Source: DASVRZ01 sp038230215
GTDB taxonomy: Bacteria; Verrucomicrobiota; Verrucomicrobiia; Chthoniobacterales; DASVRZ01
DNA: 64,000 nt
Direction of reading: 5' to 3'
NCBI GenBank assembly: GCA_038230215.1
Contig: JBBRNR010000009.1
Coordinates: 62,001-126,000 of the forward strand
Shown in pieces: positions 1 through 8,990 of the stretch. Made by a program: the position numbers and the translations under genes. The stretch's first letter is position 1, and each line of letters begins with the position of its first letter. The notes beneath the pieces were generated by a model. That model searched no databases. It was given only the letters and a program-made list of their open reading frames with translations, and was not told the origin of the DNA.

Positions 1-375
1 GATAGTCATGTCTTCAAAGAGGCGATCCCTGGTCGTTCCATCTCAACGAGCGAACTGGCTGTAACGGAAGTTCGCGCCGCTCTTTTAGCCAAAGAGAGGG
101 CGAACGCCATCAGTGAAGAGGAACGTCGGCAAGCCTGGGAGGAATTTTCCTCCTGGATCGATGATGAGCGACTCCAAATTCATCCTCTGGACAGTCTGAC
201 TTTGAAAAAATCCCGTCACACCCTGGATCAATGTCATCCCTCGGTGCCTCTGCGCACACTGGATTCCATTCATGTGGCGGCATGCGATTCGAGTCAGGAT
301 TTCCCACTTTGCGCCACTGATAAACGCATGAGGGACGCTGCCAAACTGCTGCACATCCCGGTTTTCCCCGAATAA
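1..375 (+). CDS. PIN-domain (VapC-like) toxin, C-terminal part
   Basis: The frame is open from the first base of the window to a TAA at 373-375, so the N-terminus lies outside. The 124 visible residues look like the second half of a PIN-domain ribonuclease of VapC type. They include a SELAVTEVRAALL helix carrying a conserved Glu, the LRTLDSIHVAAC segment with the central acidic residue, and the ATDKRMRDAA motif near the end, which holds the last metal-binding Asp. The family cleaves RNA and is normally paired with an antitoxin encoded just upstream, which would be outside this window. The first catalytic Asp is also outside. It ends 9 bp before gyrA and may share a transcript with it. Family assignment is by motif reading only. 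Confidence 0.72.
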   Translation, partial: DSHVFKEAIPGRSISTSELAVTEVRAALLAKERANAISEEERRQAWEEFSSWIDDERLQIHPLDSLTLKKSRHTLDQCHPSVPLRTLDSIHVAACDSSQDFPLCATDKRMRDAAKLLHIPVFPE

Positions 376-384
376 TTTACATAC

Positions 385-2970
385 ATGTATAACTCCAACG
401 AAAAAGTCGAAAAGGTCAACGTCGCCGAGGAAATGTCAAAATCATTTCTCGATTACTCGATGTCGGTCATTATTTCCCGTGCGCTACCCGATGCGCGAGA
501 CGGATTGAAACCTTCCCAGCGCCGTATTCTTTACGCCATGAACGACCTCGGCGTGCAGCCAAATCGGAAGCACCTGAAGTGCGCGAAAATCGTCGGCGAA
601 ACGATGGGCAATTATCACCCGCACGGTGACCAGGCGATCTATCCGACGCTCGTCCACATGGCACAGCCTTGGGCAATGCGCGAGATGCTGATCGACGGCC
701 AGGGTAACTTTGGCTCCGTCGAAGGCGATCCACCCGCGTCGATGCGTTACACCGAGGCTAGACTGCAGCATTTGGGCGCGGCCCTGATGCAGGACATGGA
801 CAAGGACACGGTGGATTTCGTTCCCAATTACGATGAAACTCGCACGGAGCCGACCGTGTTCCCGGCGGCGTTTCCGAACTTGCTGGTCAATGGAGGCACC
901 GGCATCGCCGTTGGCATGGCGACCAACATGCCTCCGCATAATTTGAGCGAAGTCATCAACGGCATTTGCGCTCAGATCGACGACCCGGACATTACGATCG
1001 AGGGGCTCATGGTTCATGTGAAAGGCCCGGATTTTCCGACCGGTTGCATCATCCAAGGTTACGCCGGACTGAAGCAATATTTCGAGACCGGACGTGGTTC
1101 CGTTCGGGTGCGCGGCCGCATCGGCACCACCGAAATCAAGGGCGGTCGCGAGCAAATCATCATCTCTGAAATTCCCTTCAACGTGAATCGCGCGGAACTC
1201 GTGAAGAAGATCGCCGACCTCGTGAACGAGAAAGTCCTTACCGGCATCAGTGATGTGAGAGATGAGAGTTCGGAAGACACGCGGGTCGTGATCGATTTGA
1301 AGCGTGATGGGAATCCTAAGGTGATCGTTAATAATCTCTACAAGCACACGCCGCTGGAGTCCTCCTTCAGTGTGAACATGCTCGCGATCGACCGTGGCAA
1401 ACCGCGTTTGCTGTCGCTGAAAGACGCGATCACCTGCTACATCGAGCACCGGCGCGAGGTGATTATTCGTCGGACAAAATATTTGCTCGGCCAAGCCGAG
1501 GCGGATGCCGAGAAGCTCGAAGGCCTCCTCATTGCCCTCGATAATCTTGACGATTTCATCCGCATCATCCGTGATTCCAATGACCGCGACGACGCAAAAA
1601 ACCGCCTCGCCGCGCTCTCGTGGAGTCGCGCCGTGGTGGAAGGATTGGGTGTTCTCATCCGCGACGAGCAACGCGTCGCCGATGGTTTCTATCGCCTGAG
1701 CGACAAACAAGTCGGGCACATTCTCGATCTGCGACTTTATCAACTCACCGGTCTCGAACGCGACGCGATCAAACAGGAATATGACGACCTCGTGGCCGTT
1801 ATTAAAAACCTCCTCGACATCCTCGCGAACGAGATGCGCGTCCTCACCATGATCAAGGAGGAAGTCCGTGAGATTCAGCGCAAATATGGCAACGAACGCC
1901 GCACGCAAATCGTCGCTGCGGAAGGCGAAATCAGCATCGAAGATCTCATCGCCGACGAAGGCTGCATCATCACGATCACCCACAACGGGTTTATTAAACG
2001 AACCGCCGTCAGTGCGTATCGCTCGCAACGTCGCGGCGGCAAAGGCGTCATAGGTATGGTCGCGCGCGAAGCGCAAAACGAAGATGAGGACAGCGACTTT
2101 GTGGAAAGCCTCTTCACAGCCACGACTCACGACTATCTACTTTTTGTCACCCAGGATGGACGCTGCTATGTCGAGCGCGTTTTCGAGATTCCCGAGATGA
2201 GCCGCGCCAGCCGCGGACGCAGCATCGCTAATTTTCTGGAGTTGCGGCCCAATGAAAAAATCGCGACTACCATTCGCATCCAGGGTCAGAAAACCGACGA
2301 GGAAACCTGGACCGACAAGCTGCATATCGTTTTCGCCACCCGGAGCGGCATCGTCAAAAAATCCAATCTCTCTGACTTCAAAAACATTCGCAAAGGAGGG
2401 ATCATCGCGATCCAAATTGAAGAAGGCGACCAGCTCATCGAGTGCAAATTGACGGATGGCTTTAAGGAAATCGTCCTCATTACTCACCAGGGAATGAGCA
2501 TCCGTTTCAGCGAGGAAGAAATGCGAGATCAAGGCCGCAACACCGTCGGCGTCTGGGGCATTCGTCCAGATAAAAAAGATTACATTGTGGGAGTGGCGCT
2601 CGTAGATCCCAACTCCACCCTGCTCGTCGCTGGCGAAAACGGCCTCGGCAAACGCACTCCCTTCGACGATGAAAATGGCCCGGTTTACCGGCTCCAGTCG
2701 CGTGGTGGAAAAGGCGTCATCACGATGAAGACCAATACGAAAACCGGTGGCGTTGTCGGCGCGCTCACAGTTCGCGAAAATGATGAGATCATGCTCATCA
2801 CCAACAAGGGCAAAATGGTTCGCACCAAAGTCGCCGGCATCCGCACCACAGGACGCAACGCTCAGGGAGTGATCCTCATCGACATGCGGGAAGGCGAGCA
2901 CCTCCAAGCCATCGCCCCGGTCGTCGCTACAGAAGAAGATGAGGCCGCTGAAGATGGCGCGGCTGAGTAG
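385..2970 (+). CDS. gyrA: DNA gyrase subunit A
   Basis: This is the 861-residue breakage-reunion subunit of DNA gyrase, which introduces negative supercoils together with GyrB. The catalytic Arg121-Tyr122 pair lies in ASMRYTEARL. The C-terminal DNA-wrapping domain carries the GyrA box QRRGGKG at residues 548-554, which separates gyrase from topoisomerase IV. Length is normal for GyrA. The ATG at 385 starts the usual N-terminal region. No strong Shine-Dalgarno sequence is visible before it. In the quinolone-resistance region the residues equivalent to E. coli Ser83 and Asp87 are Gln83 and Pro87. gyrB is not adjacent. The next gene starts 2 bp after the stop, so translation is probably coupled. 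Confidence 0.97.
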   Translation: MYNSNEKVEKVNVAEEMSKSFLDYSMSVIISRALPDARDGLKPSQRRILYAMNDLGVQPNRKHLKCAKIVGETMGNYHPHGDQAIYPTLVHMAQPWAMREMLIDGQGNFGSVEGDPPASMRYTEARLQHLGAALMQDMDKDTVDFVPNYDETRTEPTVFPAAFPNLLVNGGTGIAVGMATNMPPHNLSEVINGICAQIDDPDITIEGLMVHVKGPDFPTGCIIQGYAGLKQYFETGRGSVRVRGRIGTTEIKGGREQIIISEIPFNVNRAELVKKIADLVNEKVLTGISDVRDESSEDTRVVIDLKRDGNPKVIVNNLYKHTPLESSFSVNMLAIDRGKPRLLSLKDAITCYIEHRREVIIRRTKYLLGQAEADAEKLEGLLIALDNLDDFIRIIRDSNDRDDAKNRLAALSWSRAVVEGLGVLIRDEQRVADGFYRLSDKQVGHILDLRLYQLTGLERDAIKQEYDDLVAVIKNLLDILANEMRVLTMIKEEVREIQRKYGNERRTQIVAAEGEISIEDLIADEGCIITITHNGFIKRTAVSAYRSQRRGGKGVIGMVAREAQNEDEDSDFVESLFTATTHDYLLFVTQDGRCYVERVFEIPEMSRASRGRSIANFLELRPNEKIATTIRIQGQKTDEETWTDKLHIVFATRSGIVKKSNLSDFKNIRKGGIIAIQIEEGDQLIECKLTDGFKEIVLITHQGMSIRFSEEEMRDQGRNTVGVWGIRPDKKDYIVGVALVDPNSTLLVAGENGLGKRTPFDDENGPVYRLQSRGGKGVITMKTNTKTGGVVGALTVRENDEIMLITNKGKMVRTKVAGIRTTGRNAQGVILIDMREGEHLQAIAPVVATEEDEAAEDGAAE

Positions 2971-2972
2971 GT

Positions 2973-4082
2973 ATGATTCCGACCGAACATAACGACCCGA
3001 TCAACGCGCAGATTCTGGCCGTCTCTGAGGATAAAATCTCCGGATTCGTCCGCGAGCCATTTGACGAAATCTCGAAACAATGCGGGCTTCCGCTCGGCAT
3101 CGTGCTGGAGCGAATACGCGCGATGCTAGAAGCAAAAACGGTGCGGCGAGTTCGGCAAACTTTAATCGCGACAAATCTGGCCGAGGGTGCCTTGGTCGCT
3201 TGGAAAATCGATGTCAGTAAATTGGACGCAGCCTTTGATTTCATGTCGAAGGTCGATCCATTTTCAGGGCATGTGGTCATTCGCTCCACCGATTCCATTA
3301 CAGCTGGATCGGAATATAAACTCTGGACCACGGTAAAAGTCCCCGCTGGATTCAGTCTGGCTGCACACTGCCAAATGCTCTGTGAATTAACCGGCGCCGA
3401 AACATACCGCCTGATGCCCGCCAAGGGAATTTTTGCCCTCGGCGTGGGTCATGTCCGCCGCAAAACCATCGAACCTGGAGACAAGACTGAAACTCCCGCG
3501 TCGATGATTAAAACCGGAGTCGTCCAACTGACAGATCACGAATGGAGAATCCTCCTCACTCTGAAGCGCGAATTCGCACCGGAGGAAATCACTTCCAACC
3601 CCTGGCTTGCACGCGCAGAGGAGGCCGGGGTTTCCTTGGAAGATTTTTGTGAGACTGCGGAAGCCTTAAACCAAAGAAAAGTCATCGGTCGTTTCTCGAC
3701 TTTTTTGGAGCACGTTAAGCCGTCTCAAACTGGAGTGCGCGTGACCCGTTTCAATGGCCTTTTCCATTGGGCGATACCGGCTGGAAGGGAAATCGAAGCC
3801 GGCTCAGAAATCGGCCGTCATGATATTTTGACTCATTGTTACTGGCGCGAGGGCGGGCCGGAGTTTCGCAATGTCAACATCATGGCTGTGGCACATGGCA
3901 CTGAAAAGCCACGCCTATTGGAGCATAAGGCGGCTATTGACGCGCATCTCGTGGGAATCGGGATTCCGGTCAGTTACACCAACGTCTTCTGGGGTGGGCG
4001 GAGTGAGATAAAACCCTCAGAAATATCTCCAATTATTTATCGCGAATGGACCTCAGCGATGCAGCCATCCTCGACACTTTAA
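2973..4082 (+). CDS. Tandem Lrp/AsnC-type protein resembling siroheme decarboxylase (AhbA/AhbB)
   Basis: This is a 369-residue protein made of two related halves. Each half has an AsnC-like winged helix followed by an alpha/beta ligand domain (about residues 20-160 and 180-345). The second half contains LTHCYWREG followed by VNIMAVAHG. This resembles the HCYxR...MxHG pattern of siroheme decarboxylases and of heme d1 pathway NirD/L/G/H proteins. AhbA and AhbB are usually separate subunits, so this looks like a fused pair. No other siroheme or heme genes lie nearby. It begins 2 bp after gyrA and is probably co-transcribed with it. A role as an Lrp-type regulator is the main alternative, and function is uncertain. 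Confidence 0.6.
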   Translation: MIPTEHNDPINAQILAVSEDKISGFVREPFDEISKQCGLPLGIVLERIRAMLEAKTVRRVRQTLIATNLAEGALVAWKIDVSKLDAAFDFMSKVDPFSGHVVIRSTDSITAGSEYKLWTTVKVPAGFSLAAHCQMLCELTGAETYRLMPAKGIFALGVGHVRRKTIEPGDKTETPASMIKTGVVQLTDHEWRILLTLKREFAPEEITSNPWLARAEEAGVSLEDFCETAEALNQRKVIGRFSTFLEHVKPSQTGVRVTRFNGLFHWAIPAGREIEAGSEIGRHDILTHCYWREGGPEFRNVNIMAVAHGTEKPRLLEHKAAIDAHLVGIGIPVSYTNVFWGGRSEIKPSEISPIIYREWTSAMQPSSTL

Positions 4083-4099
4083 GCAAGCCCAGCTATTCC

Positions 4100-4939
4100 C
4101 TATTCCTTAACCGAATAGTCGGCGGTACCATCGGCGATAGTATTGCGCACGATCACATCCGCCCGTTTCCGACGATTTTGAACAAACGTGTTGTTGTCGC
4201 CATAGAGTGACCACGGCCCTTGCGGCACTTCCTCAAAATCAACAAATTTCCAATCCGTCACGTCGGTGCCGCCCATTCCGAGATAATCACGAACCGCCGG
4301 AGAAACATCCAGCCCGGCGCCTTGGTTCAAATTGCGCCTTGGCCGCTCATTGCCAAAAACATATTCCCAATGGTCAGTGCGAAAGGGGCCGCAATCCTCC
4401 CATTGTGCGTAGCAAACTCGACTGCCCTTGCGAATGGCAAGCCAGCGGTCTTTGCAGACCGTTTTCCCCGAGCGCTCAAAGGCGGAGCGAAACCAAGGAA
4501 TAACCCTTGAGGCCTCGGGCTTCGTGCCCCCACGCATGACGTCATTGTAAGGCAGTGCAATGTAAAAAGGGTTCTGCCGGGGCACGAAATTCACTGGAAT
4601 AAAACTCCTGCGGTAGGCTGGATTCGGATTGTCGTAGCCGCCGTAATTCCGCCCCCATTCCTTGTCCCAGCTACTTGCATGATTCGGCACTGGATTGTTG
4701 CCACCCGGGCTTTCTCCGATCCAAAAAGTCGTCGTAACAATATCCGACTTCCAAGCGTATTTTCCAAGATTGGTGGCCTTATAAACCACTGGCTGCAGCG
4801 CATCCACCTTGCTTAAAACCTTTTCCCGAAGCCTCGAAGTGAAGTCCAGACTCCCACTTTCCCGTTGAGCGAGCCCTGACAACGGAAGCGCCATGAGAAC
4901 GCTAGCCGAGGTCAGTAAATGTAGAATTTGCCGCTTCAT
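4100..4939 (-). CDS. Secreted protein with RlpA/double-psi barrel-like region
   Basis: The 279-residue protein begins with a signal peptide (MKRQ, hydrophobic stretch, cleavage near LAQ at about residue 25), so it is likely periplasmic or secreted. The middle contains VCYAQWEDCGPF (about residues 180-191), then GLDVSPAVRDYLG and DWKFVDF. The order Asp-Cys-Gly-Pro, then Leu-Asp-x-Ser, then a Trp/Phe strand recalls the RlpA-like double-psi beta barrel that binds or cuts glycan. I cannot confirm catalytic residues. It converges on the preceding plus-strand gene with 17 bp between stops. A conserved protein of unknown role is the safe reading. Confidence 0.55.
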   Translation of the reverse strand: MKRQILHLLTSASVLMALPLSGLAQRESGSLDFTSRLREKVLSKVDALQPVVYKATNLGKYAWKSDIVTTTFWIGESPGGNNPVPNHASSWDKEWGRNYGGYDNPNPAYRRSFIPVNFVPRQNPFYIALPYNDVMRGGTKPEASRVIPWFRSAFERSGKTVCKDRWLAIRKGSRVCYAQWEDCGPFRTDHWEYVFGNERPRRNLNQGAGLDVSPAVRDYLGMGGTDVTDWKFVDFEEVPQGPWSLYGDNNTFVQNRRKRADVIVRNTIADGTADYSVKE

Positions 4940-5032
4940 ATCGGAGGAAAAGGGTAAACTCAGGTGAGGAATGTGTCAACGTTGAGCCGTCCAGCCTTGT
5001 TTTTGAAGCCGGGTTTCATCTAAATCAGCCGC

Positions 5033-5695
5033 ATGATCTTTATTACCGGCACTGACACAGGAGTGGGAAAAACGCATTTTTCCTGCCTGTTGATTCGCCA
5101 ACTCCGGTCAGAGGGTGTGTCCACCGTGGGCTTCAAGCCGATCTGCTGCGGGGACCGCGATGATGCGATTTTACTCGCCAAAGCTTCCGACGACGCCCTC
5201 ACGATCAATGATTGCAACCCTGTTTGGATGCGTTTCCCTGCGGCTCCCTACACCTCCAGCATCATTGAAGAACGACAGATCGATCTGGGTCAGATTCGAA
5301 TGGAATGGGCCTCCTTGCGCGGTCGCTTTCCAGCGATGGTGGTCGAAGGTGTAGGTGGCTGGCAGGTTCCGATTCAGCGCAACTACAGCACGGCAGATCT
5401 AGCGCGGGAACTCGGCCTCCCGGTTCTCATCGTGGCTGCGAACCGGCTCGGCGTACTGAATCATACGCTGCTCACCCTCCAAGCCGTGCAAGCCACTGGC
5501 CTTGCGTGCGCCGGGATTGTCCTAAATAATGGCATCAACCGTGTTGATCCCAATGATGCTGCCAGCGTGACCAACCGGAGTATTTTAGAGGATTTGTTGC
5601 ATGGCACCACGGCCCGTGTGCTTGGGGAAATCGAGGCTGATCAAACCGTCCTGCCGAAGGATCTATTCGATAAAATCCGACCTTTATTTCCCTAG
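5033..5695 (+). CDS. bioD: Dethiobiotin synthetase
   Basis: BioD closes the ureido ring of dethiobiotin from 7,8-diaminopelargonate, CO2 and ATP, the penultimate step of biotin synthesis. The 220-residue protein opens with the P-loop GTDTGVGKT (residues 6-14). It has the glycine-rich VEGVGGWQVP segment that follows the conserved catalytic region, and VLIVAANRLGVLNH, typical of the nucleotide-specificity strand. Length matches the family. It stands alone here: bioF is about 43 kb downstream at 48121 and no bioA or bioB is visible. It diverges from the minus-strand gene at 4939 with 93 bp between starts, which probably holds both promoters. Confidence 0.93.
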   Translation: MIFITGTDTGVGKTHFSCLLIRQLRSEGVSTVGFKPICCGDRDDAILLAKASDDALTINDCNPVWMRFPAAPYTSSIIEERQIDLGQIRMEWASLRGRFPAMVVEGVGGWQVPIQRNYSTADLARELGLPVLIVAANRLGVLNHTLLTLQAVQATGLACAGIVLNNGINRVDPNDAASVTNRSILEDLLHGTTARVLGEIEADQTVLPKDLFDKIRPLFP

Positions 5696-5756
5696 AAAAA
5701 CTTCTTGCTGGAATCTGTGGCATGGGCCACTTATACAGCCCGCCAGTTGGGAAAAT

Positions 5757-5831
<75 letters not shown>

Positions 5832-5883
5832 ATCTTATTGACTTGCATAACTCACTGCACAGCTAGGCCGAAGGACGCGTGTT

Positions 5884-7119
5884 TTATGGACGAGGTTTCC
5901 AGAAAAGCACGGCGGGCTTTTCCTCGCGACTAACTTCAGTGAATCCCTTCGAGCGGAGATATTCCTCGATGCCAGCGAGATGCATTGCACCCCAGGGGAC
6001 GACAATTCGGTTGTGCGTCTCCATTCCTTTTTCGATCTGCTGGATGAGGTGGGTGTTGCGATTGGTGAGGATGTCTTCCATCGCGCCATGAACGACGCGG
6101 TCATCTTGCAACACGCCTTTTTTCTCTTCCATGACTTTGAGGAAACTTTCCATTTTCCCAGTCTGGGTCGATTGGTAGAGCAGCGCCACGGCCTTCAAAT
6201 AGCTGATCGTTTGCTGTCTAAACGTGTTCACATCCACATCGGCGCGACGCACATCGACCTCCTTGTCGATCTCCACCGAACCGTCCGCTGCTACTTCCCC
6301 GGCGTCCTCCTTGGCGGTCATCTTGTCGATCGTCGTGCGATACTCCCCTCGCTCCATCTGCGAGTTAAGTCCGAAATATTTCGCGAGCTTGTCCATTCCC
6401 AAGCCTCCGGCGAGCAGGTGGTTCTCATCCGATACGCCCTCTAAAAGCACGAGCGTTTTCACGCCGTCGATACCCCATTTGATCTTCTGGTAAAAATCCG
6501 CGTCGGCCACATGCATCATGCCATCGAGCGCCACCGTGTGGCTGTTTTTCGCGAAGCTGGTCTGGGTGACATACAACCCACTCGGACGCAGCCGCACATA
6601 GCCGGCAGTCGCCTTGTCGATGCTTTCCACGGCGCTCCCGAGCAACGTCGCCAGCGCCAGCACGGGCAGAAATACGACATTCACCGCCGCAAAACGTAGA
6701 AAGCGCCGCCAGGTAAAGCCCTCCCGTCCCATCGCCGGATCGAGAAACCCGGGGCCGCTCGCTACCGCCTGCGAGCGCCAGGCGACTCCGACCAGGATAA
6801 AAGCCATCAGCATTTGCGCCCCCGCCAGCCAGAGACCGGCGGACTTCAAATAGAAGAGCGGCAATGGAAAACAGCCCGTCAGATTCGCCCATAAAAGAAA
6901 CAACGCCGGCCAGCCGACCAGCCGGAAGGACAACCGACGCGTGAATGCCAGGCACACATAAAGCACTGTCCCCTGCATTAGTGCCGAAAAGGCGATCAGC
7001 ATCCGGATGTCCGCAAACGAGCCGCTCTGAATGTGATACAACTCGGCCCAAAACGACAACACCGCGTCGATGCAAAACCCGTAGAGAAAAAGCTGCGTCA
7101 GGAAAGGAAACATGGCCAC
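5884..7119 (-). CDS. Membrane protein with C-terminal TraB/GumN-like domain
   Basis: A 411-residue protein. The first 190 residues hold about five hydrophobic segments, starting with FLTQLFLYGFCIDAVL. The C-terminal half is soluble and resembles the TraB/PrgY/GumN (TIKI-like) fold: HTVALDGMMHVAD, then TLVLLEGV, then RNTHLIQQIEKGM and VVPWGAMHLAGIEEYLRSKGF near the end. The last segment matches the conserved Gly-Ala-x-His-x-x-Gly motif of these putative metal-dependent proteases. The family usually carries the soluble domain first or secreted; here it sits behind a multi-pass membrane part. A run of charged residues around 275-290 may be a linker. Function is not known. Confidence 0.55.
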   Translation of the reverse strand: MAMFPFLTQLFLYGFCIDAVLSFWAELYHIQSGSFADIRMLIAFSALMQGTVLYVCLAFTRRLSFRLVGWPALFLLWANLTGCFPLPLFYLKSAGLWLAGAQMLMAFILVGVAWRSQAVASGPGFLDPAMGREGFTWRRFLRFAAVNVVFLPVLALATLLGSAVESIDKATAGYVRLRPSGLYVTQTSFAKNSHTVALDGMMHVADADFYQKIKWGIDGVKTLVLLEGVSDENHLLAGGLGMDKLAKYFGLNSQMERGEYRTTIDKMTAKEDAGEVAADGSVEIDKEVDVRRADVDVNTFRQQTISYLKAVALLYQSTQTGKMESFLKVMEEKKGVLQDDRVVHGAMEDILTNRNTHLIQQIEKGMETHNRIVVPWGAMHLAGIEEYLRSKGFTEVSREEKPAVLFWKPRP

Positions 7120-7193
7120 TATCTTAACGCATTCGGGACGTGCGCAAAGGAATTGCGCATCGCCAAACTGGCAAACATTTCTAGAATGGTTCG

Positions 7194-7658
7194 GTGATCC
7201 AGAAATCCGCCGTCATCGCAGCCATCCTCCAGACATTACGGGCGGAGTTTGAGACTTATGTGGCGACTTCGAAGCAGGCCCGCTCGACCGGTAATGACAC
7301 GCAGACCAAGGCTGAGGGGAAATACGACACACGCTCGATCGAGGAAAATTATCTGGCCGACGGCATGGCGAAACACGCACTCGCGGCGCGCCAGTCATTC
7401 GACGCCATTGCCGCGATTCCGGTCGTCGATTTCACCTCGACGACGCCGATCAGCCTGGGCGCTCTGATAGAACTCGCCTTCCCCACGGAGACGCTGTGGT
7501 TCTTTCTCGCGCCCGCCGCCGGTGGATTGGAATTGGACGTGAACGGGCGGACGATCACGGTACTGTCGCCGGATTCACCGCTCGGATTGCAACTAAAGGA
7601 TCGCCGCCAAGGCGACAGCACTTTGCAGCCGAAGACGAAAATCCTGCGCGTGCTTTAG
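7194..7658 (+). CDS. GreA/GreB-like transcription elongation factor family protein
   Basis: A 154-residue protein that starts at a GTG (7194); the nearby ATG at 7186 is out of frame. The N-terminal 70 residues form a helical hairpin-like region with the segment KAEGKYDTRSIEENYLADG. The C-terminal part has an FKBP-like strand order ending in TVLSPDSPLGLQLKDRRQGD, the signature by which Gre-family C-terminal domains are recognised. The N-terminal hairpin is shorter than in true GreA, so it may act at the RNA polymerase secondary channel or be a Gre-like regulator such as Rnk. It faces a minus-strand gene whose stop begins at the very next base. Confidence 0.62.
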   Translation: MIQKSAVIAAILQTLRAEFETYVATSKQARSTGNDTQTKAEGKYDTRSIEENYLADGMAKHALAARQSFDAIAAIPVVDFTSTTPISLGALIELAFPTETLWFFLAPAAGGLELDVNGRTITVLSPDSPLGLQLKDRRQGDSTLQPKTKILRVL

Positions 7659-8951
7659 TTAGTTTTTTAACTCGGCTTCCATCGCGTCGAGATAGCGACC
7701 GATGGGTTCCCGACTCGGGGGACGCGCTGCCTGGAGCGATTGCATGAGCCGGAAATAACCATCGAACTCGCCTGGCCCCTGCTTTGCGGCCTGCGTCGCC
7801 TCGAACCAAGTGAGGTAATCGCCCACGTCTTGCAGCCGCTGGTTGAGTTGTGCGCGAAGCTGCTGCAACTCATCCAGTTTGCCCTCGAGATTTTTCAATT
7901 TCCCGCGCTGCATTCGGTCCAGAATGTCCAGGTAGCCGTTCAAGACCGGACGAAAAAGCGGGTGCGCGTGAATGCTAAGCCGAGTCAGATCGTTCCCCAT
8001 CATGGTCAGCGCCTGACGGCTTTCCGGGATTTTGATGAAGTCCTGAAACTGATCGAGCGTAAATTTTTTAGTCTCTCCAGCCTGTGTAAGACTGATGACC
8101 AATAACTTCTCGAGCGCGTCGTTGGTGGCTGGTCCCGACCAGGCCATATAACGGTCGGACGAGGAAAGTTTCGCCAGGCTGATTGACCACCACTTGGCGA
8201 GATTTTTTCCATCAGCGCCCATGCCGGGAAACGCCTTCGTCAGCCAATCGATGGCTCCGTTGGTTTCAGCCGGCGCCTTCTGGAGAAAGTTGGTCAGCTT
8301 TTTGTTTCCACCGGGTTCACTCAGAAAATAATTCACCAGCGAGCAGGCGTAGGCGCGGTAGATGCCGAGCGAGGTCGCGTCCAGTTTCGACGGATCGACT
8401 TTCATCCAACTGGCAAGATCGGGAACTTTCCGCGCGTTGAGCAGACCGCGATAAAGCGACGCGTCGGGCTCTCGTGTTTGCAGACGAATTTTTTCGGCCA
8501 GCCCCTCGACCATCCATGCAGGGGCCTCGGTATAAACCTGCCCACCAGGTGGCGGGTTGTCGCGATATTTAATGGTTAGGAGCAGCGCGCTGACGATGTG
8601 TTCCTGCAGCCGCTGCTCATGCATGTCCTCATCGACGAGGATGTCGAGTTGCACACGGGCGCCAGCGGGCGCATCGAGCCAGCGCATGTTCCAGGTGCTG
8701 GAGTTGTACTCGACGATTTTGCGCGGCGCGATGTTCACATAGATCGGCGTGGTGGCGCCAAGCTGGATGCCCAACTCTGAGAAAAGTCCGCGTCTGACAT
8801 CATCGAACGCGCTGGTCAGATTCTGGCGCAGATCCCGGTCGGCACAGATGACGGTGAATTGCTGCGAGCCACTGGTACTGCGGTTGCCCACGGCCAGGAG
8901 CGGCGATGTTAGCAGGGCCGCCAGACCAATGGTTAGGAGACTTTGCCGCAT
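7659..8951 (-). CDS. Secreted peptidase-MA-like protein lacking the HExxH motif
   Basis: A 430-residue protein with a signal peptide (MRQSLLTIGLAALLTSPLLAVG). Around residues 125-170 it has the layout of the peptidase MA/gluzincin fold: a helix at QEHIVSALLLTIKYR, then PAWMVEGLAEKI, which matches the usual LPxWLxEGLAE motif with the third zinc ligand Glu. The expected HExxH on the first helix is not present, so zinc binding and peptidase activity are doubtful. The C-terminus (residues 350-430) is helical and Gln/Leu rich, possibly a coiled coil. It is the last of three minus-strand genes (FmdB-type, zinc-ribbon protein, this one). Confidence 0.55.
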   Translation of the reverse strand: MRQSLLTIGLAALLTSPLLAVGNRSTSGSQQFTVICADRDLRQNLTSAFDDVRRGLFSELGIQLGATTPIYVNIAPRKIVEYNSSTWNMRWLDAPAGARVQLDILVDEDMHEQRLQEHIVSALLLTIKYRDNPPPGGQVYTEAPAWMVEGLAEKIRLQTREPDASLYRGLLNARKVPDLASWMKVDPSKLDATSLGIYRAYACSLVNYFLSEPGGNKKLTNFLQKAPAETNGAIDWLTKAFPGMGADGKNLAKWWSISLAKLSSSDRYMAWSGPATNDALEKLLVISLTQAGETKKFTLDQFQDFIKIPESRQALTMMGNDLTRLSIHAHPLFRPVLNGYLDILDRMQRGKLKNLEGKLDELQQLRAQLNQRLQDVGDYLTWFEATQAAKQGPGEFDGYFRLMQSLQAARPPSREPIGRYLDAMEAELKN

Positions 8952-8990
8952 GGCATTGCAAGGAGGGGGAAAACAGGACGGGCGAAAGTC

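Noticed and set aside
484..2130. Long minus-strand open frame inside gyrA
   Set aside because: It is antisense to a fully conserved gyrA and shows no motif; long antisense frames are common in GC-rich genes.
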